Assembly: GCF_003755185.1 (NCBI RefSeq)
Contig: NZ_RKIC01000014.1
Coordinates: forward strand, 186,001 to 250,000
Direction: 5' to 3'
Origin: Frigoribacterium sp. PhB24
Lineage (GTDB): Bacteria > Actinomycetota > Actinomycetes > Actinomycetales > Microbacteriaceae
DNA: 64,000 nucleotides
The notes below the pieces were generated by a model. That model was not told the origin of the DNA and searched no databases. It saw nothing but the letters and a program-made list of their open reading frames with translations. Position 1 is the stretch's first letter; the number at the start of each line of letters is the position of its first letter. A program made the translations under genes and the position numbers. Below, in pieces: positions 18,665 through 28,323 of this stretch.

Positions 18665-19564
18665 TCAGGCGTCGAGCGTGAAGTCGTAGACGCCGGCGTC
18701 GAAGCGGGCGTAGCCGGGATAGTCGATCAGCTCGTACAGCTCGGCCCGGGTCTGCATCGACGGCACCTGCGACTCGAGCGTGCCGTCGGCGACCAGTGCG
18801 TCGAGCGCCCGCGACGCGGCACCCATCGCGGCCCGCATCAGCGACACCGGATGGATCACCATGCTCACCCCGACGTCGTGCAGCTGCCGGTGCGTGAAGA
18901 GCGGGCTCTTGCCGAACTCGGTCATGTTGGCGAGCACGGGCACGTCGAGCGCCGAGCAGATCGCCTCGAACTCGCCGAGGTCGGCCATCGCCTCGGCGAA
19001 GATCGCGTCGGCGCCCGCGTCCACCAGGGCGCGAGCACGGTCGATCGTCGCCGCGAGCCCGTCGAGCGCCCGGACGTCGGTGCGCGCCATGATCACCAGC
19101 GCGGGGTCCCGTCGGGCGTCGACCGCGGCCCGGATGCGACCGGTCGCCGTCGCCGCGTCGACGACCTGCTTGCCGTCGAGGTGGCCGCAGCGCTTGGGGT
19201 TGACCTGGTCCTCGACGTGCAGCCCGGCCACGCCGGCGGCCTCGAGCGTCTGCACGGTGCGGGCGATGTTCATGGGCTCGCCGAACCCGGTGTCGGCGTC
19301 GACGAGCACGGGCAGGTCGGTCATCGACGCGATCTGACCGGCCCGGGTGGCGACCTCGGTCAGCGTGGTGAGGCCGATGTCGGGCAGCCCGAGTTCGTTG
19401 GCCATCACGGCACCCGACACGTAGACGCCGTCGAAGCCCTTCTGCTCGATCAGCCGGGCGGTCAGCGGGGTGAACGCCCCCGGGAACGTCAGCGTGCGTT
19501 CGTCGGCCAGCCCCGCCCGGAACGCCGCACGCTTGTCGGCCGGCGACACCGTCGAGTACAGCAT
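18665..19564 (-). CDS. prpB: Methylisocitrate lyase
   Basis: A 299-residue member of the isocitrate lyase/PEP mutase family that cleaves 2-methylisocitrate to pyruvate and succinate in propionate catabolism. The family motif K(R/K)CGH appears as NPKRCGHLDGK near residues 120-130, with VDADTGFGE at the metal site and MARTDV. Translation starts at ATG ([12 protein letters not shown]), with the start overlapping the prpD stop (TGATG), so it is coupled to prpD. The length equals the usual PrpB. Confidence 0.93.
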   Translation of the reverse strand: MLYSTVSPADKRAAFRAGLADERTLTFPGAFTPLTARLIEQKGFDGVYVSGAVMANELGLPDIGLTTLTEVATRAGQIASMTDLPVLVDADTGFGEPMNIARTVQTLEAAGVAGLHVEDQVNPKRCGHLDGKQVVDAATATGRIRAAVDARRDPALVIMARTDVRALDGLAATIDRARALVDAGADAIFAEAMADLGEFEAICSALDVPVLANMTEFGKSPLFTHRQLHDVGVSMVIHPVSLMRAAMGAASRALDALVADGTLESQVPSMQTRAELYELIDYPGYARFDAGVYDFTLDA

Positions 19565-21231
19565 CAGAACAGCCCGCCCGGCTGGGCGGCCGCACCCGCC
19601 AGGGCGTCGGGCGCGACGATGCCCAACTGGCGCACCTCGTCCGGCGTCAACGAGGGGAGGCGCGTGGCCAGGTCGACGAACCGCTCGACCTCGGCGTCCG
19701 GCAGCACTCCCTCGGCCAGCGTGCGGAACTTGCGCACGTAGTCCTCGCGTCCGAAGGGCCGCGCCCCCAGCGGGTGGGCGTCGGCGACGGCGATCTCGTC
19801 GACGAGGGTCGTGCCGTCGACGAACTCGACCTCGATGCGACCGCCGAAGGCCTTCTCGGCAGGATCGGTCGAATGGTAGCGGGCCGTCCAGGCGGGGTCC
19901 TCGGCCGTGGTGATGAGCTGCCACAGCTCGACCGTGTCGGGCCGCTGCGCCCGGGCCGGGGCGTAGCTGCGCTCGTGGTGCCATTCGCCGTCCTGCAGGG
20001 CGACGGCCACGATGTACGGGATCGAGTGGTCGAGCGTCTCACGGCTGGCCGTGGGGTCGTACTTCTGCGGGTCGCCGGCGCCCGAACCGATCACGACGTG
20101 CGTGTGGTGACTGGTGTGCAGCACGATGCCGCGCACCTGCGACGGGTCACGCAGCGCCGGGTGCGAACGACCGAGCCGGCGGGCCAGGTCGATCCACGCC
20201 TGGGCCTGGTACTCGGCCGAGTGCTCTTTCGTGTAGGTGTCGAGGATGCCCCGCTTCGGCGCGCCCGGTGTCGGCAGGGGCACGTCGTAGGACGCCCCGG
20301 GCCCGTCGAGCAACCAGGCGATCACGCCGTCCTCTCCCTCGTAGATCGGGGCGGGACTGCCCTGCCCGCGCATCGCCCGGTCGACGGCCTCGACCGCGGC
20401 CTTGCCGGCGTGGGCGGGGGCGTAGGCCTTCCACGACGAGATCGCGCCCTTGCGCGACTGCCGCGTGGCGGTCGTCGTGTGCAATGCCTGGCCGATCGCC
20501 TGGTGCACCACGTCGGTCGGGAGCCCGAGCATCGTGCCGAGGCCGGCCGCGACCGACGGGCCGAGGTGGGCGACGTGGTCGATCTTGTGGGCGTGCAGGC
20601 TGATCGCGCGGACGAGGTCGACCTGCACCTCGTAGCCGGTGACGATCCCGCGCAGCAGGGCCGCCCCGTCGAGTCCACGGTGCTGCGCCACGGCCACGAG
20701 GGCCGGGATGTTGTCGCCGGGGTGCGAGTACTCCGCCGCGAGGAACGTGTCGTGGAAGTCGAGCTCGCGCACGGCGACCCCGTTCGACCAGGCGGCCCAC
20801 TCGGGCGAGACGGGGTGCTCGGGCGCGACGCCCGTGACCTGCGAGCCCGCGCCTCCGGAGGTCGGCGGGTGCGCGAGCGCCTGGTCTCGCGCGACGGCGA
20901 CCGGTGCGCGCAGCAGCGACGCGGCCGAGACCGCGGCGTTGTCGATCAGGCGGTTGATCACCATCTCGGTCACGTCGTCGTCGACGGGTGCGTCGTCGGT
21001 GGCGAGCGCGGCGAGGCGCCAGGCGAGTTCGTCCTCGCGGGCCAGCAGCTCGTCGCTGCGGTGCACCCGCACCGTGTGCACGACGAGGTCGGCGGCCGGG
21101 GTGCCGGGCCCGTCCGGCCCGCCCGGGGCCCCGGACGAGGAGGCGCGGGTCGCGTCGCCCCCGCCGCTCGCCTCGGTCGTCGCCCCGGCGTCGTGTGCGT
21201 GCTCGGACCCCTGCTCGTGCTGCGTGCCCAT
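19564..21231 (-). CDS. prpD: 2-methylcitrate dehydratase
   Basis: A 555-residue MmgE/PrpD family enzyme that dehydrates 2-methylcitrate. Family segments visible are [40 protein letters not shown] (helical domain with catalytic Asp/His), [18 protein letters not shown] and [21 protein letters not shown]. The first 50 residues are a Gly/Ala/Pro-rich extension containing a GAGGCGCGG copy and look disordered. The ATG at 21231 follows GAGAGGGTGG. The expected 2-methylcitrate synthase gene (prpC) is not next to it; downstream of prpB lies only a terminator. Confidence 0.93.
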   Translation of the reverse strand: MGTQHEQGSEHAHDAGATTEASGGGDATRASSSGAPGGPDGPGTPAADLVVHTVRVHRSDELLAREDELAWRLAALATDDAPVDDDVTEMVINRLIDNAAVSAASLLRAPVAVARDQALAHPPTSGGAGSQVTGVAPEHPVSPEWAAWSNGVAVRELDFHDTFLAAEYSHPGDNIPALVAVAQHRGLDGAALLRGIVTGYEVQVDLVRAISLHAHKIDHVAHLGPSVAAGLGTMLGLPTDVVHQAIGQALHTTTATRQSRKGAISSWKAYAPAHAGKAAVEAVDRAMRGQGSPAPIYEGEDGVIAWLLDGPGASYDVPLPTPGAPKRGILDTYTKEHSAEYQAQAWIDLARRLGRSHPALRDPSQVRGIVLHTSHHTHVVIGSGAGDPQKYDPTASRETLDHSIPYIVAVALQDGEWHHERSYAPARAQRPDTVELWQLITTAEDPAWTARYHSTDPAEKAFGGRIEVEFVDGTTLVDEIAVADAHPLGARPFGREDYVRKFRTLAEGVLPDAEVERFVDLATRLPSLTPDEVRQLGIVAPDALAGAAAQPGGLF

Positions 21232-21334
21232 CGGCCACCCTCTCTGGTGGGGCGGGCGTCGTCGCGGCCCGCCGTGCGCCGTCGTCGGTGACGGCCGTGT
21301 CGTTGCCGACCAGTCTCGCATCCCGCCCACGTCA

Positions 21335-21397
21335 GACCCCCGGAAGTCGCCGAGACCCCCGCGCGCGCACGGGGGTCTCGGCGAGTTCCTGGGGTCT
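21335..21397. terminator. Nested hairpin, family D (terminator-like)
   Basis: The inner arms TCGCCGAGACCCC (21348-21360) and its complement (21372-21384) are perfect. The outer arms AGACCCCCGGAA (21335-21346) and TTCCTGGGGTCT (21386-21397) have one mismatch. It lies directly past the acetamidase stop. The arm words CGCCGAGACCCC and TTCCTGGGGTCTCG recur at 46884-46951. Confidence 0.75.
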
Positions 21398-21402
21398 CGA
21401 GC

Positions 21403-22341
21403 TCAGAGCACGCTCTTGGGGACACGGTGCAGCGTGACGGCGCCGACGGCGTCGAACGGGTGCAGCGGATCGGGGGCGACCGAGCCGGTGGGGCCGCCGA
21501 GGCGCGAGTGCCCGACGGCGCTGAGCACCGCGTACGCGTCGCCGCGCGACCAGCCGTGGTCGTCGACCAGGAACGCGAAGGCGTCCTCGTAGCCGCGGCG
21601 GATGCTCTCCTGGACCGGGTCGCCGAGGCCGATGAAGATCCAGTCGTCCGCGGTCTCGATGCGTGGCGCCCGCAGTCCGATCCCCGGCACGAGGTCGATC
21701 GAGACCACCGCCGTGCCCTCGGCCTCGATCGCCACGAACGACGACTCGCCCTCGGCCATGATCGCGTGGACGTCGCCGATCGACAGGTACGCGCCCTCGA
21801 CCATGACGGGCAGGTAGACCGTCGAGCCGACCGTGTTCTCGGTGACGTCCATGTTGCCGCCCTGGGCGTACGCGGGCATGATCGTCGAGTTCTCGCCCTC
21901 GGCCGGTGCGGTGCCCATGCAGCCGATCATGGGCCGGGCCTCGAACACGTGCCGGTCGGTCACGTGCACCCCGTCGGAGTCGATCGGCACGCGACGGGTG
22001 AACATCTCGTCGCCCATCACGTGCTGCAGGGCTCCGGACCCGGGCAGGCTGACCGACCAGCCGTGCTCGATCAGCCGGATCTCGTGCACCGTCACCGCGA
22101 GCGCGTCGCCCGGCTTCGCGCCCTCGACGTAGACCGGCCCGGTGACCGGGTTGATCGGCACCGACAGCTTCGCGAGGTCGTGGTGCTCGTGCAGCTCGGC
22201 GTAGACGGCGTCGCTCGTCTCGAACCCGATGCGCTCGCCCGTGCCGGGTTCGATGCGCAGGACCGGCGGGACCGTGGCGGTGAAGCCGGGGCGACCGTGC
22301 TCCTTGCCGAGGAAGTGGTCGATGCCGTCGACGGCGCTCAC
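21403..22341 (-). CDS. Acetamidase/formamidase family protein
   Basis: A 312-residue FmdA/AmdA-type amidase expected to hydrolyse short-chain amides to ammonia and acid. Family segments are the NPVTGPVYVEGAKPGDALAV strand, a GCMGTAPAEGE motif that includes the conserved Cys, NTVGSTVYLPV, GDVHAIMAEGESSFVAIE, and a C-terminal GYEDAFAFL helix. It starts at GTG inside a GTGA overlap with the permease gene, so it is translationally coupled to transport. Substrate cannot be read from sequence. Confidence 0.88.
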   Translation of the reverse strand: MSAVDGIDHFLGKEHGRPGFTATVPPVLRIEPGTGERIGFETSDAVYAELHEHHDLAKLSVPINPVTGPVYVEGAKPGDALAVTVHEIRLIEHGWSVSLPGSGALQHVMGDEMFTRRVPIDSDGVHVTDRHVFEARPMIGCMGTAPAEGENSTIMPAYAQGGNMDVTENTVGSTVYLPVMVEGAYLSIGDVHAIMAEGESSFVAIEAEGTAVVSIDLVPGIGLRAPRIETADDWIFIGLGDPVQESIRRGYEDAFAFLVDDHGWSRGDAYAVLSAVGHSRLGGPTGSVAPDPLHPFDAVGAVTLHRVPKSVL

Positions 22342-23792
22342 GCGTCGCGCCGTTCGGAGTCGGCCGCGGGCACCGATGTGACCGCCGGCTCGTCCGCGCC
22401 CTGCCCGAGGGTCGGCGCCGCGCCTCCTCGGCTGCGGTAGTAGAGGAACACGCCCGCGCCGAGCACGAGCCAGACCACGCCGCCGATCTTGGCCTCGGGG
22501 GCCGCGTTGACGAGCACGTAGCCGATGATCAGGAACCCGACCACGGGCACGACCAGGTGCAGCAACCAGTTGCGGGACTTCTTCTTGACGACGTAGTGCA
22601 CGACGACGGACACGTGCAGCAGCATGAAGCCGAAGAGCGCCCCGAAGTTGACGAGCGACGCGATGACGTCGATCTGACCGACGAAGAAGAGCACGAGCAC
22701 GGCCGAGAGCGCCGACACGACGAGGATCGCGGCCTGCGGGACCTGACGCGTGTTGATCTTCGACAGGAAGGCCGGCAGCTGCCCGTCACGGCTCATCGAG
22801 AACAGCAGGCGTGAGGTCGCGGCCTGCGCGGCCATGGCGTTGGCGATGCCGACGGCCAGCACGTTGACGACGAAGAACGCCGTCGCCCAGCCGCTGGTCG
22901 AGGCCTCGCGCACCAGGTCGAAGAAGGCGTTGCCGGCCTCCCCCTCGGGGAACGAGTCACGGCCCGCGGCGAGCGCGCTCGCCAGCCAGGTCTGCAGCAC
23001 GAAGCAGAACGCCACGATGAAGAGGGCGATGATCATGGCCTTGCCGGCTCCGCCGCGCTTGCCCGTGCTCTCCTCGGCGAGGGTCGAGATGCCGTCGAAG
23101 CCCAAGAAGCTCAACACGGCGATCGAGAGCGCCGAGGCGATCAGCGGCGCGGTGACCTTGCTCGAGTCCCAGACCGGATCGGTGGTGAACTCGGCGCCCG
23201 GGATCGTGCCGCCGTTCAGTGCGGTCACGGCGATGATGACGAAGATCACGATGAAGACGACCTCGATGGCGAGGAACACCCGGTTCATGAGCTTGATCGA
23301 GCTGATGCCGAGCAGGTTCACCGCGGTGTTGATCGCCACGAAGATCAGGGCCCACATCCAGCGGGCGGTGCCGGGGAAGATGCCGATCATCGACTCGGCC
23401 GCGAAGACGTAGAGCAGCGTCGGCACCAGCAGGTAGTCGAGCAGGATCGCCCAGCCGGCGAAGAACCCGGCCACGGGGTGGATGCCGCGCCCCACGTACG
23501 AGAAGACCGACCCGGCCAGCGGGATCGACTTCGCCATCTGCGCGTAGGCGAGCGCCGTGAAGATCATCGCGACGAGACCGACCAGGTAGACCAGCGGCAC
23601 CATGCCGGACGAGGCGTTGTAGACGGTGCCGAAGATCGCCCAGGGCGCGATCGGCACCATGAAGATCAGGCCGTAGATCAGCAGGTCGACGGTCGAGACC
23701 GACCGCTTGAGTTCTTGCTTGTAGCCGTACTGCTCGAGCTGCTGCTGGTTGCTCAGCTCACCGCCGGAGGCGGCCTTCGTGGGCAGGGACAT
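22338..23792 (-). CDS. APC superfamily amino acid/polyamine permease (PuuP-like)
   Basis: A 484-residue permease with about 12 hydrophobic helices. The conserved first-helix turn (LIFMVPIAPWAIFG), the loop ALAYAQMAKSIPLAGSVFSYVGRG, and GFDGISTLAEES fit the APC family. The stretch GWAILLDYLLVPTLLYVFAAESM resembles the putrescine importer subgroup PuuP/YeeF. The tail is Ala/Glu-rich with a dispersed GAGGCGCGG copy. The ATG follows GAGAGAG. It is the middle gene of a hydrolase-permease-acetamidase operon, suggesting uptake of a small amide or amine that the enzymes then open. Confidence 0.88.
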   Translation of the reverse strand: MSLPTKAASGGELSNQQQLEQYGYKQELKRSVSTVDLLIYGLIFMVPIAPWAIFGTVYNASSGMVPLVYLVGLVAMIFTALAYAQMAKSIPLAGSVFSYVGRGIHPVAGFFAGWAILLDYLLVPTLLYVFAAESMIGIFPGTARWMWALIFVAINTAVNLLGISSIKLMNRVFLAIEVVFIVIFVIIAVTALNGGTIPGAEFTTDPVWDSSKVTAPLIASALSIAVLSFLGFDGISTLAEESTGKRGGAGKAMIIALFIVAFCFVLQTWLASALAAGRDSFPEGEAGNAFFDLVREASTSGWATAFFVVNVLAVGIANAMAAQAATSRLLFSMSRDGQLPAFLSKINTRQVPQAAILVVSALSAVLVLFFVGQIDVIASLVNFGALFGFMLLHVSVVVHYVVKKKSRNWLLHLVVPVVGFLIIGYVLVNAAPEAKIGGVVWLVLGAGVFLYYRSRGGAAPTLGQGADEPAVTSVPAADSERRDA

Positions 23793-23837
23793 GGTGTGCT
23801 CTCTCGCTCGGGTGGGGATCGGGGCGGTGCGGTGGGG

Positions 23838-24764
23838 TCAGGAGGCGCGGGTCGCGTCACGCAGGCCGTCGTGCGTCGCGAGGAAGGGCGCGACGACCGC
23901 GCGGAACTCCTCGGGCTGCTCGAGGTGCGAGCAGTGGCTGGCGCCCGGGAACACGTGCGACCGGACGTCGGCGATGCCGTCGACGAACGGCTGCCAGGTC
24001 GCGGGGGTGGCCTCGTCGAACTCGCCCGCGACGACGAGGGTCGGCGCGGTGACGGACGGCAGACGGTCGACGATGGTCCAGTCACGCATCGTGCCGATCA
24101 CGTGGAACTCGTTCGGCCCGTTCATCGTGTGGTAGACGGTCGGCTCGGCCTCCATCTGCTCCTCGCTGTCGACGAAGTCCTGCGGCATGGGCACCACGCG
24201 GCAGACGTGACGCTCGTAGAACACCTGGGTGGCGGCGAGGTACTCGGGGTCGGTGGTCGTGCCGTCCGTCTCGTGCCGGGCCAGCGCCTCCTGGGTGTCG
24301 GTCGGCAGCTGCGCGCGCAGCTCGCCGGCACCCTCGACCCAGAGCCGCATGGAGGCGGGCGAGTTGCAGATCGCCAGGCTCGCCAGCCCGGCCGGTGCCG
24401 TCACGGCGATCTCGGCGCCGAGCATGCCGCCCCACGACTGCCCGAGCAGGTGGTACCGCTCGAGGCCGAGGTGCGCGACGAGGTTCTCGAACTCGGCGAC
24501 GAACAGCTCGGGTCGCCAGAAGCCGACGGGGGCGTCGGGCAGGTGGGTGCTCCGGCCGCAGCCGAGCTGGTCGTAGTGCACGACGGTGCGACCGGTCTCG
24601 TCGGCGAGGGCCTCGAGGTTGCGCAGGTAGTCGTGGGCCATCCCCGGGCCGCCGTGCAGCACGACGAGGGGCAGCGCACCCTCGCGCGGCTCGTCGGGCG
24701 TGGTGACGCGGTACCAGGTCTCGGCGTCGTGGAAGGGGGCGGTGCCGGTGGTGATCGTGGACAT
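23838..24764 (-). CDS. Proline iminopeptidase-family alpha/beta hydrolase
   Basis: A 308-residue cytosolic alpha/beta hydrolase. The oxyanion motif HGGPGMAHDY lies near residues 37-46 and the nucleophile elbow is GQSWGG. The acid and His are expected in VVAGEFDEATP and GASHCSHLE. This pattern is that of proline iminopeptidases and related amino-acid amidases. The start MSTITTG at 24764 is chosen, with CATGCT 7 nt upstream; an ATG at 24776 would add four residues. It is the first gene of the operon with the permease and acetamidase, 45 bp before the permease. Confidence 0.85.
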   Translation of the reverse strand: MSTITTGTAPFHDAETWYRVTTPDEPREGALPLVVLHGGPGMAHDYLRNLEALADETGRTVVHYDQLGCGRSTHLPDAPVGFWRPELFVAEFENLVAHLGLERYHLLGQSWGGMLGAEIAVTAPAGLASLAICNSPASMRLWVEGAGELRAQLPTDTQEALARHETDGTTTDPEYLAATQVFYERHVCRVVPMPQDFVDSEEQMEAEPTVYHTMNGPNEFHVIGTMRDWTIVDRLPSVTAPTLVVAGEFDEATPATWQPFVDGIADVRSHVFPGASHCSHLEQPEEFRAVVAPFLATHDGLRDATRAS

Positions 24765-24784
24765 GCCGGTGAGCATGCACCCGG

Positions 24785-24810
24785 CTAAGGTCTCGCGACA
24801 AGACCTTTAG
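24785..24810. promoter_or_regulatory. Candidate GntR operator (inverted repeat)
   Basis: AAGGTCT (24787-24793), 7-nt spacer, AGACCTT (24801-24807), extended by CT(A)A on both sides with one bulged T. It lies between the divergent hydrolase operon and the GntR gene, the usual place for a FadR-type regulator to bind. Confidence 0.6.
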
Positions 24811-24891
24811 CGATGCCTTAATCTGCCTGTAACACGACGAGACCTCGTCCGCGCGGCGGGCGGCGGGTCGGGACGCCGGGACGGGGACGCG

Positions 24892-25728
24892 ATGGGCCAG
24901 GACGACAGCCGGGGAGGCGCGGGCGGCGCACGCTCGGACGTCGCGACCGACGGCGCCCTCGGTGGCGCTCTCGGCGCTCCCCTCGCCCCCACGACGCGGG
25001 TCGACGACATCACCGACCGCCTCGTCACGGCCATCACCATCGGCGAGTACCTGCCCGGCTCGCGCCTGCCCGCGGAGCGAGACCTCGCCGCCTCGCTGCG
25101 GGTCGGGCGCATGACCGTCCGCGCCGCCCTCGCCCGACTGGTCGACCAGGGGCTGATCGTGACGCAACGCGGACGCGGGGGCGGCTCGTTCGTCCAGGCG
25201 CCGCCTCCGGGGGTGGGCACCGACGTCGTCCGCCGCACGCTCTCGGCGCGCTGGTCCGACCTCCGCGACACCAGCGAGGCGATCAGCCGCCTGCACGGCG
25301 TCGTCGCCGAAGCAGCCGCCGAGAACCGCACGCCGGCCGACGTCGAGCGGCTGCACGACCGTCTCGAGGGCTACCGCGAGGCGCCGTCGGGGCTCGCGTC
25401 GCAGAAGGCCGACGAGGCCCTGCACGTCGCGATCGCCGAGGCGGCGGGCAACGCCACGTTGCGCGGCGTGCTGTTCGACCTCGAGGCCAGGGTGAGCATC
25501 TCGGCACCGGCGCACCTCTGGGGCGGACCGGACGGCATGCGCGAGATGGAGCTGCGCGCCCTCGCCGACCACGAGGCACTCGTCGTCGCGATCTGCGACG
25601 GGCGGGCGGCGGACGCCGCGGGCATCGCCCGCGAGCACGTCAAGATCGACCTCGAACTGCTCGAGCGCGAGCTCGGCCGCGCCGACGCTGCCGACCGACG
25701 CCTCGGCCATGACAGGCTGGGCGGGTGA
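24892..25728 (+). CDS. GntR family transcriptional regulator (FadR subfamily)
   Basis: A 278-residue regulator. After a 35-residue Gly/Ala-rich leader comes the winged helix (ITIGEYLPGSRLPAERDLAASLRVGRMTVRAALARL), then an FCD-type helical ligand domain with metal-binding-type residues (ADEALHVAIAEAAGN, ADHEALVVAICDG and REHV). It diverges from the hydrolase-permease-acetamidase operon, and an inverted repeat lies between them. The stop overlaps the GH13 start (GTGA), so the same message also carries a glucosidase. Confidence 0.88.
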   Translation: MGQDDSRGGAGGARSDVATDGALGGALGAPLAPTTRVDDITDRLVTAITIGEYLPGSRLPAERDLAASLRVGRMTVRAALARLVDQGLIVTQRGRGGGSFVQAPPPGVGTDVVRRTLSARWSDLRDTSEAISRLHGVVAEAAAENRTPADVERLHDRLEGYREAPSGLASQKADEALHVAIAEAAGNATLRGVLFDLEARVSISAPAHLWGGPDGMREMELRALADHEALVVAICDGRAADAAGIAREHVKIDLELLERELGRADAADRRLGHDRLGG

Positions 25729-27446
25729 GCGAATCGACGACGAACGACACCACCGAGCCACCCGCCTGGTGGACGACCGCGACGGTCTACCAGATCTACC
25801 CGCGCAGCTTCGCGGACTCGAACGGCGACGGTGTCGGCGATCTCGGCGGTATCCGGCAGCGGCTCGGACATCTGCACGACCTCGGGGTCGACGTGATCTG
25901 GCTGTCGCCGATCTACCGCTCGCCCCAGGCCGACAACGGCTACGACATCAGCGACTACGACGACGTCGACCCCTCGTTCGGCACGCTCGGCGAGTTCGAC
26001 GCGCTGCTGGACGAGGTCCACGCGCTCGGCATGAAGCTGGTCATGGACCTCGTCGTCAACCACACCAGCGACGAGCACTCGTGGTTCGAGCAGGCCCGGT
26101 CCTCGCGCGACGACCCGAAGCGCGACTGGTACCTCTGGCGCGACCCGCTGCCCGAGGGCGAGGGGACGGACGCTCCGGGAACGCCCGGGGCCGGCACGTA
26201 CCCGACCGCGTGGCGGAGCGCCTTCAGCGGCCCGGCCTGGACCCTCGACGAGCGCACCGGCCAGTACTACCTGCACATGTTCGCGTCGAAGCAGCCCGAC
26301 CTCAACTGGGAGAACCCCGACCTGCGCCGCGCCGTCTTCGACATGATGAACCGCTGGCTCGACCGGGGCGTCGACGGTTTCCGCATGGACGTGATCAACC
26401 ACATCGCGAAGGAGCCCTCGTCGCTGGCGCCGGGCGCGTCGCACTTCGTGATGGGCGGGCGCATCCACGACCACCTGCGCGAAATGCACCGCGAGGTCTT
26501 CGCGCACCGCACCGACCGCGAGCTGATCACGGTCGGCGAGATGCCGGGCGTGACCGTCGACGACGCGAGGCTGTTCACGGCGGCCGACCGGCACGAGCTC
26601 GACATGGTGTTCCAGTTCGAGCACGTCGGCCTCGACCACGGCCCGGACTCGAAGTTCGACAACCGTCCCTTCGACCTCGTGGCGCTGAAACGCTCGCTGT
26701 CGCGCTGGCAGGACGGACTCGCCGACCAGGGGTGGAACAGCCTCTACCTCGGCAACCACGACCAGCCCCGTTCGGTGTCGCGCTTCGGCGACGACGGTCG
26801 GTACCGGACCGAGTCGGCGACGTTGCTGGCCACCGTGCTGCACCTGCACCGCGGCACGCCGTACGTCTACCAGGGCGACGAGATCGGCATGACGAACGCC
26901 GGCTTCACCTCGATCGAGCAGTACCGCGACATCGAGTCGATCAACTGGTACGACGAGTCGGTCGCCGCGGGTGCCGACCCCGAGGTCCTGCTCGAGGCGC
27001 TGCGCTTCCGCAGCCGTGACAACGCGCGTACCCCGCTCCCGTGGTCAGGAGGCGCGGCGGCGGGATTCAGCACCGGCACCCCGTGGATCGAGGTGGTTCC
27101 GAACCACGACACCGTGAACGTCGACGCCGACCGTGCGGCCGGCGACCGCTCGGTGTTCGAGCACTACCGTCGCCTGATCGCGCTGCGGCACGAGTCGCCG
27201 GTCGTGGCGCTCGGGTCGTTCGAGCTGCTCGCCCCGGACGACGAGCGGCTGTACGCGTTCACCCGCACCCTCGGGGACGAGCAGCTGCTCGTGCTGGCGA
27301 ACTGGTCGGGCGAGCCGTACGAGCTCGACCCCGCCCTGCACCCGGCGCTGCGCCGCCGGTCGGTGCCGCAGGTCGTGATCGGCAACGTGCCCGGCGGGGC
27401 CGGGCTGACGCTCGCCCCCTGGGAGGTCCGCGTCCTGCAGGCCTGA
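25725..27446 (+). CDS. GH13 alpha-glucosidase (oligo-1,6-glucosidase type)
   Basis: A 573-residue intracellular retaining glycosidase that releases glucose from short alpha-glucans. The conserved regions are DLVVNHTSDEHSWF (I), GFRMDVINHI with the nucleophile Asp (II), TVGEMPG with the acid/base Glu (III) and LGNHDQPR (IV). The N-terminus has YQIYPRSFADSNGDGVGDLGGI, typical of oligo-1,6-glucosidases. The GTG start overlaps the gntR stop, and CAGGCT lies 6 nt upstream (25713-25718), so an additional leaderless transcript inside gntR is possible. A GAGGCGCGG copy lies at 27049. Confidence 0.93.
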   Translation: MSESTTNDTTEPPAWWTTATVYQIYPRSFADSNGDGVGDLGGIRQRLGHLHDLGVDVIWLSPIYRSPQADNGYDISDYDDVDPSFGTLGEFDALLDEVHALGMKLVMDLVVNHTSDEHSWFEQARSSRDDPKRDWYLWRDPLPEGEGTDAPGTPGAGTYPTAWRSAFSGPAWTLDERTGQYYLHMFASKQPDLNWENPDLRRAVFDMMNRWLDRGVDGFRMDVINHIAKEPSSLAPGASHFVMGGRIHDHLREMHREVFAHRTDRELITVGEMPGVTVDDARLFTAADRHELDMVFQFEHVGLDHGPDSKFDNRPFDLVALKRSLSRWQDGLADQGWNSLYLGNHDQPRSVSRFGDDGRYRTESATLLATVLHLHRGTPYVYQGDEIGMTNAGFTSIEQYRDIESINWYDESVAAGADPEVLLEALRFRSRDNARTPLPWSGGAAAGFSTGTPWIEVVPNHDTVNVDADRAAGDRSVFEHYRRLIALRHESPVVALGSFELLAPDDERLYAFTRTLGDEQLLVLANWSGEPYELDPALHPALRRRSVPQVVIGNVPGGAGLTLAPWEVRVLQA

Positions 27447-27508
27447 CCCGCGCCTCCCCGGAGGCGCAGGTCCCTCACGCCCGCCCCGCGCCTCCCCGCG
27501 GGCTCGCA

Positions 27509-27572
27509 TCGCACCGTCGGCCGAACGTCGCACCGCCTCCGTTCGCGGTGCGACGTTCGGTCGACGGTGCGA
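27509..27572. terminator. Nested perfect hairpin, family A (terminator-like)
   Basis: The inner arms CCGAACGTCGCACCGC (27521-27536) and exact complement (27545-27560) carry an 8-nt loop. The outer arms TCGCACCGTCG (27509-27519) and complement (27562-27572) are also perfect. It follows the GH13 gene. It shares the ACGTCGCACC core with 3303-3366. Confidence 0.75.
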
Positions 27573-27605
27573 CTCGGGCCCCCGGGAGGCGCTAGCGTCG
27601 GCGAG

Positions 27606-28274
27606 GTGAGCGATCCCGACGACGCGCCCGCGCCTCCCGACGACCCGGCACCCGCCGACCCCGCACCGACCGAGCTCCCGCACGGCTGGGTGCGCATCGG
27701 CGAGCGCCGCTGGTGGTCGACGTGGGTCGGGGCGACGACGGCGTTCGCGTTCCTCGCGGCGATCCAGGCCGTCCAGTTCTTCTTCCGCATCGCCGAGATC
27801 GGCTTCCGGTGGGATCTCGCCCTGTTGGTGGCCGTCGGGGTGACGGTCGGGATCTTCGCGCTGATCACGGTGATCCGGAACGCCCGGGCCCCGCAGCCGT
27901 GGATCGACCTCGACTCGGGGCAGTTGCGCGCCGGCACCCGCCGACCTATCCCCTTGGTCCAGGTCGATCGGGCCGTCCTGACGACGGCTCCCGTCGGGAC
28001 CGGCGGTCGGGTGCTCGTCCTCCGGCTGACGGCCGAGGAGGCGCGGGTCGAGTTCATCCTGCGCGACCGGCAGGACGCGACCCTCGACCCGATCTCGACC
28101 GCCGTGTTGGCGGAGGCGCTGCGCCGCACATCCGTCGCCATGCCGACCTCGATCCACGACCCGAGCGGCCGGTTCGCCCGCTACAACTTCCCCGGGCACG
28201 TCGGCCGCGACGACGCCGTCGCCCTCGTCGAGCACCCGCCCGCCGCCGGGGACCCGCTGCCCGCGGCCTGGTGA
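27606..28274 (+). CDS. Unidentified membrane protein with two transmembrane helices
   Basis: A 222-residue protein that I do not recognise. It has a Pro/Asp/Ala-rich N-terminal 25 residues, two hydrophobic helices (about residues 40-60 and 70-92), then a beta-rich cytoplasmic-type domain starting WIDLDSGQLRAGTRRPIPLVQVDRAVL, which resembles bacterial PH-like domains. The start is GTG with TAGCGT 7 nt upstream (27593-27598), a leaderless pattern. Nested hairpins stand on both sides. The expression signals and reading frame look real, but no function can be given. Confidence 0.75.
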   Translation: MSDPDDAPAPPDDPAPADPAPTELPHGWVRIGERRWWSTWVGATTAFAFLAAIQAVQFFFRIAEIGFRWDLALLVAVGVTVGIFALITVIRNARAPQPWIDLDSGQLRAGTRRPIPLVQVDRAVLTTAPVGTGGRVLVLRLTAEEARVEFILRDRQDATLDPISTAVLAEALRRTSVAMPTSIHDPSGRFARYNFPGHVGRDDAVALVEHPPAAGDPLPAAW

Positions 28275-28323
28275 TGGTGGCCTGGTGACCGGTTCACCCT
28301 CGAGCGCCCTCGTCCGCGAGCAC

